Below, piece after piece: positions 1-38,200 of a DNA stretch of 64,000 nt (within the stretch, counting starts at the first letter, position 1; every line of letters begins with the position of its first letter). Source of the DNA: Malachius bipustulatus (Eukaryota; Arthropoda; Insecta; Coleoptera; Melyridae); contig OU342630.1 in the NCBI GenBank assembly GCA_910589415.1, positions 78,116,186 through 78,180,185 of the forward strand. Reading direction: 5' to 3'. Under the pieces are notes generated by a model. That model was not told where the DNA came from and did no database searches. It saw only the letters and a list, made by a program, of their open reading frames with translations. A program made the position numbers and the translations under genes.

Positions 1-2872
1 TTTTATAGCATCTTTTATTTCTGATATGGTAAGTCCGCTACGATCCAGTAAGTTGTTGGCAGGTTGATATTCTTTAAAAAGAATCACACCTCTACCTTTA
101 TGAGCCATGTTTATCCAGTTCTGATATTCTAATTCACGTAAAAAAGATCTTAAATGTTTTGTTTTCTCGTTTATTAAATTTTTATCGGTGATTTGTAATT
201 TTTCTAAACATATACGTTTTTCATCTAAAAGATTTCTTGTTTTTGAGATTGTTTCGTCATTTGATTGTTCTAATCTGTTACAGATATTGAAGTGCTGTAA
301 ATATGCTTCCCAACTAGCACAAAATAATTGTAGACCTTTTTTATTTTTTGAAGTATAAATCATTGAATTCGGTAAATCAGATGGTAGATCTAAAATTTCT
401 TTTAATGTGCATCTAATCATTTTGTCGATATCATTCAGAAATTGTTTCGATAGTGAAAGCAGTGGTGCTGTTTGGAAATTGTACGTTAAAATTGGCCAAA
501 TATAAGTATTCAAAATGGTTAATTTCTGATCTTCTTTAAGGTATGGATGGGCTGTTATAATATCAAGTTTTGTTCCTAATTTTTTAATTATTTCCGATTT
601 GTCAATTACTATTTCATTATTAAAATTTACTCCTAAGTATTTAATACTTTCATTTACGTTGATGGTTTTTATTTTAAATCCATCTAAATAAATTTCATCT
701 TCCATTATTTTACCATTAACAATATTTATGATTTTAGTCTTGTTAATGTTTAGATTTAATCCAATCTCATGAAAAAGTTTAATTGTTGTTTCATATAAAA
801 TCAGAGCATTGGCTTTTGATTTTCCAATTAAAACTGTATCATCAGCAAATCCTAAAATATTAATTGGCTGTAGCTGATTATTTATCTTAAAACCAAGTTC
901 ATTTGTAATGTGTTCTTCTGATAATTCATCTAATATATGATCTACACAGAGATTGTATAGAGCTGGTGATAAAGGAGAACCTTGCATAACACCTCGTTTA
1001 AGTGGAATTTTCTTTGTTTTTCCTTTAATTGTTTCAATTTGAGTTGAGTTATTTTCTTGTAGATTGAAAATAATTTGCCTTAATTTGTTAGGTATTTGTA
1101 AAGATTCAAGAGTAGTTCGAATATGATCATGACCAACATTATCATATGCTTTTTGAATATCAAGATATATTAAACAGCAATCTCTTTTTTTCTTTCTTGG
1201 CAGTTTGTAAAATTGAATTGATTATTGAAGTATTGATGTATGTGCCGGGAGTTCTAATAAAACCTCTTTGGTTTTTATTAAATGATATAATATATTCTTT
1301 CAGTCTTTTATCGAGAATTTTTTCTAAAATTCTTCGTAAAATTGAACATATAGTTATGGGTCTCCAGTTGGTAATTTTAGATGGATCGCCTCCTTTGTCA
1401 ATGAGAATAGTTCTAGCTTCATGAAAGCATTCAGGAATAAAACCAGTACTTGAGATGAATGTTGCTATTTCTGCTAAAACCTCTGAAGTTTTTCCATATC
1501 TTAAAACTCTCATTAAAATTTTATCAGGACCGGGTGCAGTGTCAATCTTAAATGATTTCATTGCAGTTAAAATTTCTTCTTTGGTAATTTTAGAGTCATA
1601 AGTTAAATTCATTTCTTCTTCATTATTAAAATTAGATTTTCTGTTATAAGAATGTCGTATGGATTCATTATTTTTTGAAAATAATTCAGAAAATTTATCA
1701 AAAATCTCATCTAATTTTAAGGTACAGCTTTTATTTTCTTTGTTTAGAATTTTATTTATTACTTTTTGTCGTCGATTATAAAATTCAAATTGTAGTAAAT
1801 CATACTCATATTTTTCTTTTCTTTTCGTTCGGTCAGATTTTGTTTTTCTTAGAGGATTAGAACAATTTTGATATTTACAATTTTGAGAAATTATTTGTTT
1901 TTTCTTACGTTTTTCATAATATTTTCGTGCGGGATGTTTAGGTCCAGGTAATGTATGAATCGAATTAGATAAAAAATTTGCAAATTCCTTAACCTTTATG
2001 TTGAATTCTTCTTTATTATATTGTTTATTGAATTCACGTAGCCATTTTTCTATATTAGCTTTAAATGATTCGATTTTTATGGAATTTACTTCATTGATTT
2101 CTTGATTGTCACTTTCAATAAACATATCATCAATTTTAGAGTGTTTATCCATTAATGTTTTTCTGTATTCGTTAGGATGAGCTTTAGTTTTATGCATTAT
2201 AACACCTTTATTATTTTTGAATGTTTTACCACATAAGTCACATGATGTATTATCATTTACTTTATTATTTAAGTTATTTACCTCTCCAGAAAAATTAGAA
2301 TTTTGGATGTTGTTCACATTTGAGTGAATCCTTGATATATCCACTACTATTGAATTTTCATTTTTGAAGGTCTTGTTACAGTTTTGATGGGTCCTTTCGT
2401 TGGGGTATGTTGCTGCAGTGCAGGGTTTGCTATTTTTGAAGTCTGAATTTTGATCATTAGTCTTGATATCAGATTTCTTTGATTTTATTCTTGAGGATTT
2501 TCTACGACTCTCAGGTTGGATTATTTCAGATTGTTCGGATTTACATTCTGATTTTTGTTGATTACTTTTATTATTGATCTTATTACTTAATTCAAATGGC
2601 GTTTGATCTATTGATGTTAATTTATGTGTCCGGCTGTGGTGTATCTTGAGTCCATTTTTATTTTTGAATTTTTTGTAACACTTACTGCATGATATTTCAC
2701 AATTTTCATTTTGAAATATTTTTGATTTTGATGATTCATAAGAGGGTCCTGCTTCATTTAAATCACTAGGAATAATAGTCCAGTTCTTGATTTTTGTGTA
2801 GAAATTTCCACTATTAGGGTATTTTGGTGATAAATATCCATTTTCGAAAGAGTTGTCTGATGACAGTGACAT
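1..2872 (-). pseudogene. LINE retrotransposon polyprotein, R2/NeSL-like, frameshifted and cut by window edge
   Basis: The first frame (2872 down to 1160, 570 residues) opens with C2H2-type zinc fingers: CSKCYKKF...HHSRTH near residue 60 and CDLCGKTF...HKTKAH near residue 210. It then enters a reverse transcriptase with APGPDKI, NWRPITI and NQRGF blocks. It breaks near 1165-1195, in an A-rich run on the coding strand. The RT continues in another frame with YLDIQKAYDNVGHD, GVMQGSPLSP, LGFADDTVLIG and IKYLGV, which I read as open to the window edge. N-terminal fingers and this RT style fit LINEs with a restriction-like endonuclease (R2/NeSL group); the endonuclease itself would lie beyond the edge. 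No apurinic endonuclease is seen. A one-base homopolymer error in the assembly could mimic the frameshift. It lies downstream of ABCB copy A on the same strand. Confidence 0.8.
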
Positions 2873-3740
2873 GATTTTAGTAATACTCCATAATATAAAA
2901 TGAAAAATCTACAATAAAAACTTTTAAAACGATGCGTATTATAAAACTTGATAATCTAATAACTATTATAAAATACTTCTTTAAATATGATGTATAAATA
3001 ATGTATAATTTAAAATATTTTAAAGAGAAAAGTTTTATCATGACTTTCAAAGATCCTTTTGCCGATTTGGGTGAAATTTGGCAGTGCTGTTCGTTGTGAT
3101 AAGACGCTAAGATAGCATAAACTAGATGAAAGTTAGTGATGAGTTTCAGGGAATGAGTGGACAGTTTCGAGAATAATATTGAAAAAGAAAAATGTTCAGG
3201 CATGAAGAGACAAAATGGTTGTGTTTTTAGCTGCTCAATCCTAAAAAAATTTTTTTTTAACAAAGTCATGTATAAGAATAAGAGTACCGTGGCAGTAGCT
3301 ACTTACAGTCAGTAATTGGAGTAGTTAAAAAGAAGGAACAGTGGTAAAGGATAAGAAAGAAGGTTCAGTGATTGTGACAGAATAACTGGATATTGAAAAG
3401 TCTCTACAAGTGAGGTGAAATGACTGATTAGAGCATAGTTGTGTTTCATAGTTTGTGTAAATAAGAAGAACTAACTATTTGGACTTTGGAGGTTATTATT
3501 AAAGTTGTTGTGATTGATTTAAATAAAGACAAATTAAAAACAATTATTTTAAGACTTTTGATTTGAAACGATAACAAGGAAGAACGTTTCAGTGTTTATA
3601 TGAACTTTTATACTTCATGAATGCGTTCTTGGAATTGCGGTCTATCATTATGTAACACCCTGTACGAATCAGAAATTTCATGGCATTAGTTGAACTGGCC
3701 CAGACAACTGCCAAAGTTTAGATAATAATAATTGCTTGTT
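2873..3740. other. Spacer between ABCB copy A and the zinc-finger LINE
   Basis: This AT-rich stretch should contain the 3' UTR of ABCB copy A and perhaps the 5' UTR of the LINE. I see no convincing open frame; the 130-codon frame at 2877-3269 has no recognisable domain. I could not place either the poly(A) site or the LINE boundary. Confidence 0.4.
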
Positions 3741-30422
<26,682 letters not shown>

Positions 30423-30830
30423 AGTACTGTTATTATTATTGCCCCCACGTATTCGAAGAGAATAATTTTCTCGAATTGAATCAATTCTTTTATTGACATA
30501 TTTTTTTAAACCTACGTAATACAAAACGACATAGTATCTTATCGCACCAAAAAACTTATTCACCGACATCGTTATAATATTTTTATCCTCTTTCATAACT
30601 ATTAAAGAACGAGCTATAATGAGATCATTGTAACACTGAGATAAGTTGTTTCTCCCATGCTTGCTGTTTATCTCTATTTCTAGTCAATTTGTAATAAAAT
30701 TTGACCGAACTTGAACAAATTAAAAAATTGTTATCAATGTTTCATTTAATTGCATTCATGCTCGTATACTTATATCATCTAATTTTAGTTCAATTCAACC
30801 GTATTTCTTTATTATACTTTACTATTCAAT
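30423..30830 (-). promoter_or_regulatory. Upstream region of ABCB copy A, shared with copy B
   Basis: The sequence upstream of the copy A start aligns by eye with that upstream of copy B (48571-48960). Shared blocks include GTATTCGAAGAGAATAATTT, CTTATCGCACCAAAAA and TCTCTATTTCTAGTCAATTT (plus strand). The duplication therefore carried the 5' UTR and proximal promoter. In copy A the first reading frame stays open further upstream to an ATG at 30596. I prefer 30422 because copy B has no matching longer frame. No unambiguous TATA box was found. Confidence 0.5.
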
Positions 30831-32690
30831 GAAAATATTTTAGTAAATGAATGTTATTTTTAGAGGGACTTCCGCAACAGCATACTCTTCTATAACTTGT
30901 AGTACGAGAGCCCTAAATTTTTGTAAACCCTAAACCAACATTTTTGTCTCATAGCAATACGACCAAAACTTCATCAAATTGATAGATTCGATTATGCTGA
31001 GCCCGAAAATCGCAATATCAGAGATTTTCCGTGTATCGTCTGACCTGACCAAATTTTCAAAAATGTCAAAAAATTTTACCGAACTGTATCATAGCTATCC
31101 GTTTGTAGTTCAAGGATAGCTCTAAGATATCGAAGGCACGTTTTTCAGACACCAGTAGCGTAGCATGTACCCAAGAGACTACTTAAAAAAATTTAAATGA
31201 GACAAAAAAAGTATGATAGCAAAATGTGTGAAAATATTTTTTTTAAATGTGAGCACATTTAATTTTGAGACCATTTTGAAAACGTTAAAAATTTTTACCG
31301 ATCGGTAACATAGCAATTCGTCTGAAAATTGTTGGACGTGATAAAATAAGTTGTCCAAAAATTTATCAATCTGAATGAGCCTTGTGAGCGTCGCTACAAC
31401 GCTCAAAACAGTCTGCTGCCGCATGCGCTGTAGTAAAGCGAGAGACAGGAGCGTAACAAGTGAATAGCTTTTCTTGCCATAGGAGTGTAACAAGCGCCGG
31501 GGCGTTTGTCGGGCGACTCCGGAACGTTCTTTTCGTTTTTGAGAGTATAGGCGACATCGGAAATATCTGAAAACAGTATTTTAGCCATCCCGGAAGCCAT
31601 ACAAAAATTAAAAAAAAATTAGCCGGGTTGCTATAATAATCCGGCTAAAATTTTTGACATTTTCAAAAATGCGCTCAGGCCATATGCTACGCGCGAAATC
31701 ACATTTCCGAAAATGAATAAACAATATTAAAGAAGTTGAATTCTCAACTTCACCTCTTCATATCTCGGTCGATTTGCAAGAAACATTTATTTTACTCTTT
31801 TTCCTGTGCTGCACGAATTCCCACTTACAACTTCCCATTGAGGAAATGCGCAATGAAAACTCATCCTGTATAAAAGTTTCAACTACAAATAGCATACCAT
31901 ACCGTTTTCCTGTATTTTTAGCCGTTTTCGAGATATTTCAAACTGGAAAACAACGATTTTCTCTGGTTTATAACTCATAAACTTTTTTTTGTCATTACCT
32001 ACTCAATTTAAACTCCAGCTTATTGAATTTTCTCAGTTAATACGGAAATGCAATAATATACAGGTCGTTATATTTAAAAAGGCTGACGAAGGTTCAAGAA
32101 AAACAACTATTGACCTGTTGTTTGAACTTTCTTCACAACTCAAAATTTTTTGCCACCTGTATCTTTGTTTAAACGTTTGCGGTCCTCATCAGTCAAAACA
32201 ATCGAGCTGAGGAGAATAATAGTCGCATGAATGCAACCTTGTTGTATTCATGCGACATGTTTTTGTCGCGTGTATTCAATCGAAATGTTTTTGACCGAAA
32301 TTTAGGTCATCTGGAGGATTTTCCAGATCATGATGATTTGAAACTCGGGTAACTGCTCAATTTCTCTTTACACCACAAAGCTTTTCTGAGATGAAGTCTC
32401 ATCAGCTTGAAATATACATACACGAAGAAAAATGAATATTTTTCCAATAATTTCAGGAGTAAGTTAACACCACAAAATGTAATTCTTGATGCTGCTCGAA
32501 TTTTTTAAGTCAATTTGAAAATTCGTGAAAATTCGTATGGGTAGATTTAGGGTAATATGTAATAAATCTTAAGATTCATGAAGGTATCAGATGTGTAATG
32601 AAGCCCAATTAGCAGAAATATAAATTTTAATTTACACTCGAAGTATAAAATTATTATTCCAAGCAGGGAAGCACCTTTTTTATTTTAAAC
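30831..32690. other. Spacer between copies A and B: AT-rich repeats
   Basis: Contains low-complexity and probably repeat-derived DNA, including phrases such as GCCGTTTTCGAGATATTTCA that recur in variant form near 33950, 34120 and 52720. A short perfect hairpin sits at 32222-32256. No gene is supported. Confidence 0.4.
32222..32256. repeat. Short near-perfect hairpin
   Basis: Arms GTCGCATGAAT and ATTCATGCGAC, with a further CAAC/GTTG pairing inside. It could be the joined ends of two inverted repeats, or a chance stem. No open frame or element ends are linked to it. Confidence 0.6.
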
Positions 32691-32699
32691 TTATCATGG

Positions 32700-34840
32700 A
32701 TGCGTCATGAGAAACTCTACAAACTTCTACCAAATTTACAGTCCCTTAAGGGGAATATCATGTGACCCTTAAAAAGTAATAATTTGAAAAGTGAAAAGGG
32801 TGTTTTGTGATTTTTTTTAAATAATAATTTGCTGTAATATCTACACGGATCATTAGTATTTTATAATTTTTTGGTGCAACTGTATACAGTTATCTAGCAT
32901 CTAGCGTTCGATCGGCGTTCTGTAAGTTCAGAAATTTCAGGACCGGCCTAAGGAAAATTGATTTCGAAGCCTGAGGAGAGTTTGTAAAGAGAAGTACGAG
33001 TATGTATACGATTTAATAAATGTAATTGTTGATTTTCAAAGTGTACAAATAGAACAATGAAAACTATGTATGTATAGGTATGTGACATAACGAAGTCTTA
33101 AGAAATTAAACAAAAAAAAACTAAAATTAAGTACCTACATAAGAATGAAAACATACAAAATTTGAAGAAAACGGTTCACAATAACAAAATAATTCATCGA
33201 CATGAAGTCTTAACGTAATAAAACATTTTTAATAATTTTGAATCACCCCCTGTTTAACTTATTCGTGCTCCGGGAGGTAACGTAACGTAAAAAGTGGGTC
33301 CCAGCTGCTGCACAGCAGTCGTTATGTTACGTCAGAGGCCCTTGAGGCTACGTGAAACTTCTGACACTTGGGCTTTACCACAGCCATACAATATTTATTT
33401 ATTTAACTTAACTTAGTATGTTTGATTTATCATTCAGGCTACAAAATAACAAAAAGAGACAGCAACGATGTAATTACAGCAATGTTAACTTAGACTGTAC
33501 TTTTTTAGTGAAAATATCTTAAATTTATAACGTTTATTTTAATTTATTATTTGACACGACATGGTGGATTTTCAGTTTTGGCCAGTATCGTTCGCTTATA
33601 AAAAATGACACGAAAATGTGACAAAAATTACACATACAGTGTTTCTCAAAAGTCAATATTCGTAATATAAAAAAAAAAAAAAACGAAACAGGTCAAATTT
33701 TGAATTTAATTTATGTTCTATTGACGTAACATTTTTTATACAAGGGTGTTCCTTGGTTCAGTAATGACGTTTTGCATATATTTTTTTAATAGGACACCCT
33801 GTATATTATTACATTTTCAGATTGTCTAAGAAAATCCAGTAAGAATGGTTTTTACTGTCGCAGTTTAAATTGAGTAGGTAGGTTACGAGTTATAAACAAA
33901 CAAAAATCGCAATTTTCCATTTTCAAAGCAGCTCACATTGAAAACGGCTCGAAATATCGAAAAATGGCTAACATGTCCCTATCTTAATTTTTCATTTATT
34001 ACTTTACAGTGTACTTGAAGTTTTTATACAGGGCGATTAAAAATCTGATTATTTTCATCACCCTGTATTAAAATTTTATTCACATAGTAAGATACCATGT
34101 AAAAAGTTAAGATAAGGACATGTAAGCCGTTTTTCGATATTTCGAGCCATTTTCAATGTGAGCTGCGTTGAAAATGGAAAATTGCGATTTTTTTTGTTTA
34201 TAACTCGTTACTTACTAAATTTAAATTGCGACAGTAAAAACCATTCTTACTGGATTTTATCAGGCAATCTGAAAATTTAATAATATACAGGTGTCCTATT
34301 AAAAAAATATGCAAGACGTCATTACTGAACCAAGGAACACCCTGTATAAAAAATGTTACGTCAATAGAACATAAATTAAATTCAAAATTTGACCTGTTTC
34401 GTTTTTTTTTTTCTATTTTTCAAATATTAACTGAGAAAATTAATTTATCCGTTACTTTTGAGAAGCACTGTATACAGTTTTCATTGTGTATTTGTGCACC
34501 TTGAAAATCAATAATTACATTTTTTCAATCTCATACAGACCGAACTTCTTAGTAAGAACTCTCTCAATCAATTTTTCTAAAGCCGGTCCTGGAATTTCAA
34601 GTTTAGAGAACGCTGATCGCATGCTAGATAACAGTGTAGAGTTGCATAAAAAAATTAGAAAATTCTAATGATCCGTGTAGATATTTTAATCAAATTAATA
34701 TTTTTAAAAATTCACCAATCACCCTCTATATTAACAGAGAAGGGGAGTTGATACTTTTTAAAGGTCACATGATATTCCCCTTAAGAGACTGTACATATGG
34801 TAGATGCTTGTCATATGTTCCTCATGACTCACCTATACCT
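32700..34840. repeat. Large inverted repeat (palindromic element), about 2.1 kb
   Basis: The sequence reads inward from both ends with matching arms. TTAAGGGGAATATCATGTGA near 32755 matches the reverse strand near 34770. TTCTCAAAAGT near 33655 matches 34455. ATTGCGATTTTT and GTAAGAATGG blocks mirror around a centre near 34045. The left arm has about 555 extra bases (33076-33631) absent from the right. There is no coding frame. It lies in the spacer between copies B and A. Confidence 0.8.
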
Positions 34841-34896
34841 AACACACCTATAGTGGAAATTCCCAAAAATTACGTTTCATAAAATGAAAATACATA

Positions 34897-35175
34897 TGGC
34901 TTGTCCAGTGAGTGTTGTCCGATGAGATTTTACACTGATGCTGACTATAAACGATTTGATTTTTTATGTTTTAATTGGTACAATTATAATAATTGATTTA
35001 TATTATAATTATAATACTTATTATTAATATAATATAAATATTATAATACAATAATTGATTTGATTCGTACAATTATAATAGTTAAAATTAGTACAAACTA
35101 AAACATAAAAAATCAAATCGTTTATAGTCAGGAACAGTGTGGCATCTCACCGGACAACACTCACTGGACAAGCCG
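34897..35175. mobile_element. Mariner-type MITE, 279 bp, TA-flanked
   Basis: Long terminal inverted repeats of about 90 bp start YGGCTTGTCCAGTGAGTG and share ACTATAAACGATTTGATTTT further in. TA flanks both ends. The centre is AT-only sequence. No transposase. It lies about 120 bp beyond the stop codon of copy B, so it may be in its 3' UTR or just past it. Confidence 0.8.
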
Positions 35176-35296
35176 TAGGTAGTTACAAATCAACACACTT
35201 TATACATTCATGAAGAAGTCTTATTTTTTATTGTAAATTTCATCCAGTATAATCTCGGTATCATTGGTTTGAAAATATATGTATATTGATTATTTA

Positions 35297-38200
35297 TCAT
35301 TTTCTACCAGATTGCAGTTTATAGAAATCATAATAAAGGCCCTTTTTCTCTATTAAGTCGTCGTGCTTCCCAGATTCTGCAATTTTTCCGTCCTTGACAA
35401 CACAAATAACATCAGCATCTTGAATGGTGGTCAAGCGATGGGCGATTGTGATACATGTCCTTCCCAGTTTAGCATTATCTAAAGCCTCCTGAACTACCTG
35501 TATCAAGAAAGAAATGTCAACCGACATTATAAATAATACTTAAAAATGATAAAAATATTAAGTTATATGTCCTACCACATAAATGGTCACCCAAAAATGA
35601 TGACTAATTACAAAGAAGTTTAGTATTAAAAAAATATAGTAACAAATTGTCAGTAGTAATTGATTGAATTTTCGCAATAGTTGATTTCTAAACGAAACTG
35701 AGTTTCTTCAACAAAACATCACAATAATTTATTATTGTACCATTCGCAAAAAGGATCAAGCTTAAAAAAATCAAGACCATCCGCATAGGCGGAGGATTTT
35801 TAATGGAAGGAAGCACTTAGATTTCTAGAAATAACACTATAGCAAAAAAAAAAACTAGTGTGGAACGAGCACTTGAATAAAACAGTAGTCAAAGCCACAA
35901 CCGTATTCATGATGTGCAGAAGAATGGCGGGCAGAACATGGGGTTGTAAACCGTCTATTCTGTGCTGGATGTACATCATACACCATGTACACATACGGAG
36001 TGATTGCCTGGTATGGCACAAGAGAACCAATAAGCTAGTACCAGCCAGGACCAGGAATATACTTGAGAAGATCTAGAGGCTCGCATGTCTGTGCTTCACA
36101 GGAGCAATGAGAACTTGTCTAACTGCGGCGTTGGAAGTAATGTTGGATCTAACAAAACTAAATTTGCTGATTGAGAGAAGAACCCGACCAGGTATTCTAA
36201 AAATTTCAAGAACAAGAATCAGAAGTGGATAGCGAGCCATTGAGGACAACCCTTAAAGTGGCTGCGAGAAACTCTTGACACTGACAACAGACAGAACCAT
36301 TAACGGCCAATATTATAAACGCTGGTTAAGTTAACTGACAGATTTCTGTGCCCGATTTTGAAGCTTATATTGACCTCGAATAACTTTTATTAAAATTTTT
36401 GTAATCCCTTTTATGCCAAGAGTAATTAAATTGCAATAATTTCGACCTATAGTCTATATCTTCTCCAGAAACGATCACAGAAATCGGCCAGTTAACTTAA
36501 CCAGCGTTTATAATATTGACCGTAAGAAATTCAGTTTCGATAGGAATTTAATCACGGAAATGATTACGAAAGAAGACAGGAACAACACTTCCATCTGCAC
36601 TCTCAAAGAAAGTCAGATTTTTCCATAAATAAACCTCGACAGAAACTAAAAAAAAAGAGAAACTTGATTATGAATTATGAATTATTGTGAATTATGGACG
36701 GATAGCTCCAAAGTGGCTTCGGAGGGCCTAAAAACTCAACAAATTAGGCAAGAAAAATAAAATTTACCTCAAACGGATACCAGGCGATACTTAAATTGGC
36801 GCGGAAATTAACATGCCCGATGGCAAGAAAAGGACCATCAATATCCTTTACAGGACGAGACCCATTCTGTGGTTTTAAAGATGCATTCTTCAAGACAGGA
36901 CTCCAAAAGATATCACAAAAACTGAAAGAAAAATTTTGGTGGAACCAGTCAGGATTGATACAAGCCTAAGTACTACTCGGAAACTTCAATCGAGAGAGGT
37001 CGACGATACTTTTCAAGCTCAGTAGGGAACGGCTCAGAACCACTGACGAGATTCCGAACGGGATATTTTAATCTCAAGGAATAGCTGAGGATGTTAGATT
37101 TAGGAGAGAACGGCATCTGCATAATTTGCAGAAAGGAAGACGAGACACCTCGTCGCCTGCTGTTAAACTGCGACGTGTTAAAAGTCAAAAGAAGAAACGC
37201 TCTGGGTCTACACCAGCTAGAGGCAAGGGATATGTACCTGACCTTGATCCTCTCAACTTATGTTACAATCAGAACCACTTACAAATTTTTCTTCGATGTG
37301 ATTTATGGGGTTTGAAGTGATTAGTTTGTTCAAAGCACGCTGCATATAAATTATAGTTCAGATCACTCACTTTTTCGCATTCGTTGTCCAAAGCAGATGT
37401 TGCTTCATCCAGTAAAAGAACATTAGGTTTTCTAACCAAGGCACGTGCTATAGCGATTCTTTGCTTCTGTCCACCTGAAAGCTGAGTTCCTTTTGACCCC
37501 AGTCGGGTTGAATAACCCTATAAATTAAATAACATATTATACAGGATGTCCGGTAAGTACCTCCTAATCTCAGACTAGGTTTATTTTGACTTCCCCTGTA
37601 TGCTCCCGAGAGATTAGGAGATACTTACCGGACACCCTGTATTAAATAAATGCATCTGCATTCACTGGGGACGAGTGGCAGTAAAGATCATAGTTCCTCT
37701 TACTTCCCCCCCCCTCGTCTTCGACGTCAACTTACTCATTTTCAAAATCAAGAAGGAGGCGCTGAGCCATTTTGGATGTATTTTTAAGGAAAGTTTAATG
37801 GTCTTATGGTCATAAATCTATTATATTGGTCATATCTTATTATCATAATATATTATTATTCAAGTCTATTATTCAAATTAATCGTTAAAACTATTTTGAA
37901 AAAAAAGATAAAATAAGAGCGAGCAGCTAATTACTTACCAATGGCAAGGACACTATAAAATTGTGAATATTTGCATTTCTAGCAGCTTCAGAGATTTCCT
38001 CCATGCTGACTGTTCTGTGGTTAGCTCCATATGCTATTTTTTCAGAGATAGTCCTGTCGAACAGATTAGGTTCTTGTGAGACGATTCCCAATCGGGATCG
38101 CAGCGTAGAAAGTTCCACAGAGCGAATATCATCGTTGTCCACGGTCACTTCGCCAACAAGTGGGTCATAGAAGCGTTCCAGTAATTGGATAATAGTGGAT

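Noticed and set aside
30423..30596. Longer N-terminus for copy A beginning at 30596
   Set aside because: The extra 58 codons have no counterpart in copy B, where the matching DNA is interrupted by indels.
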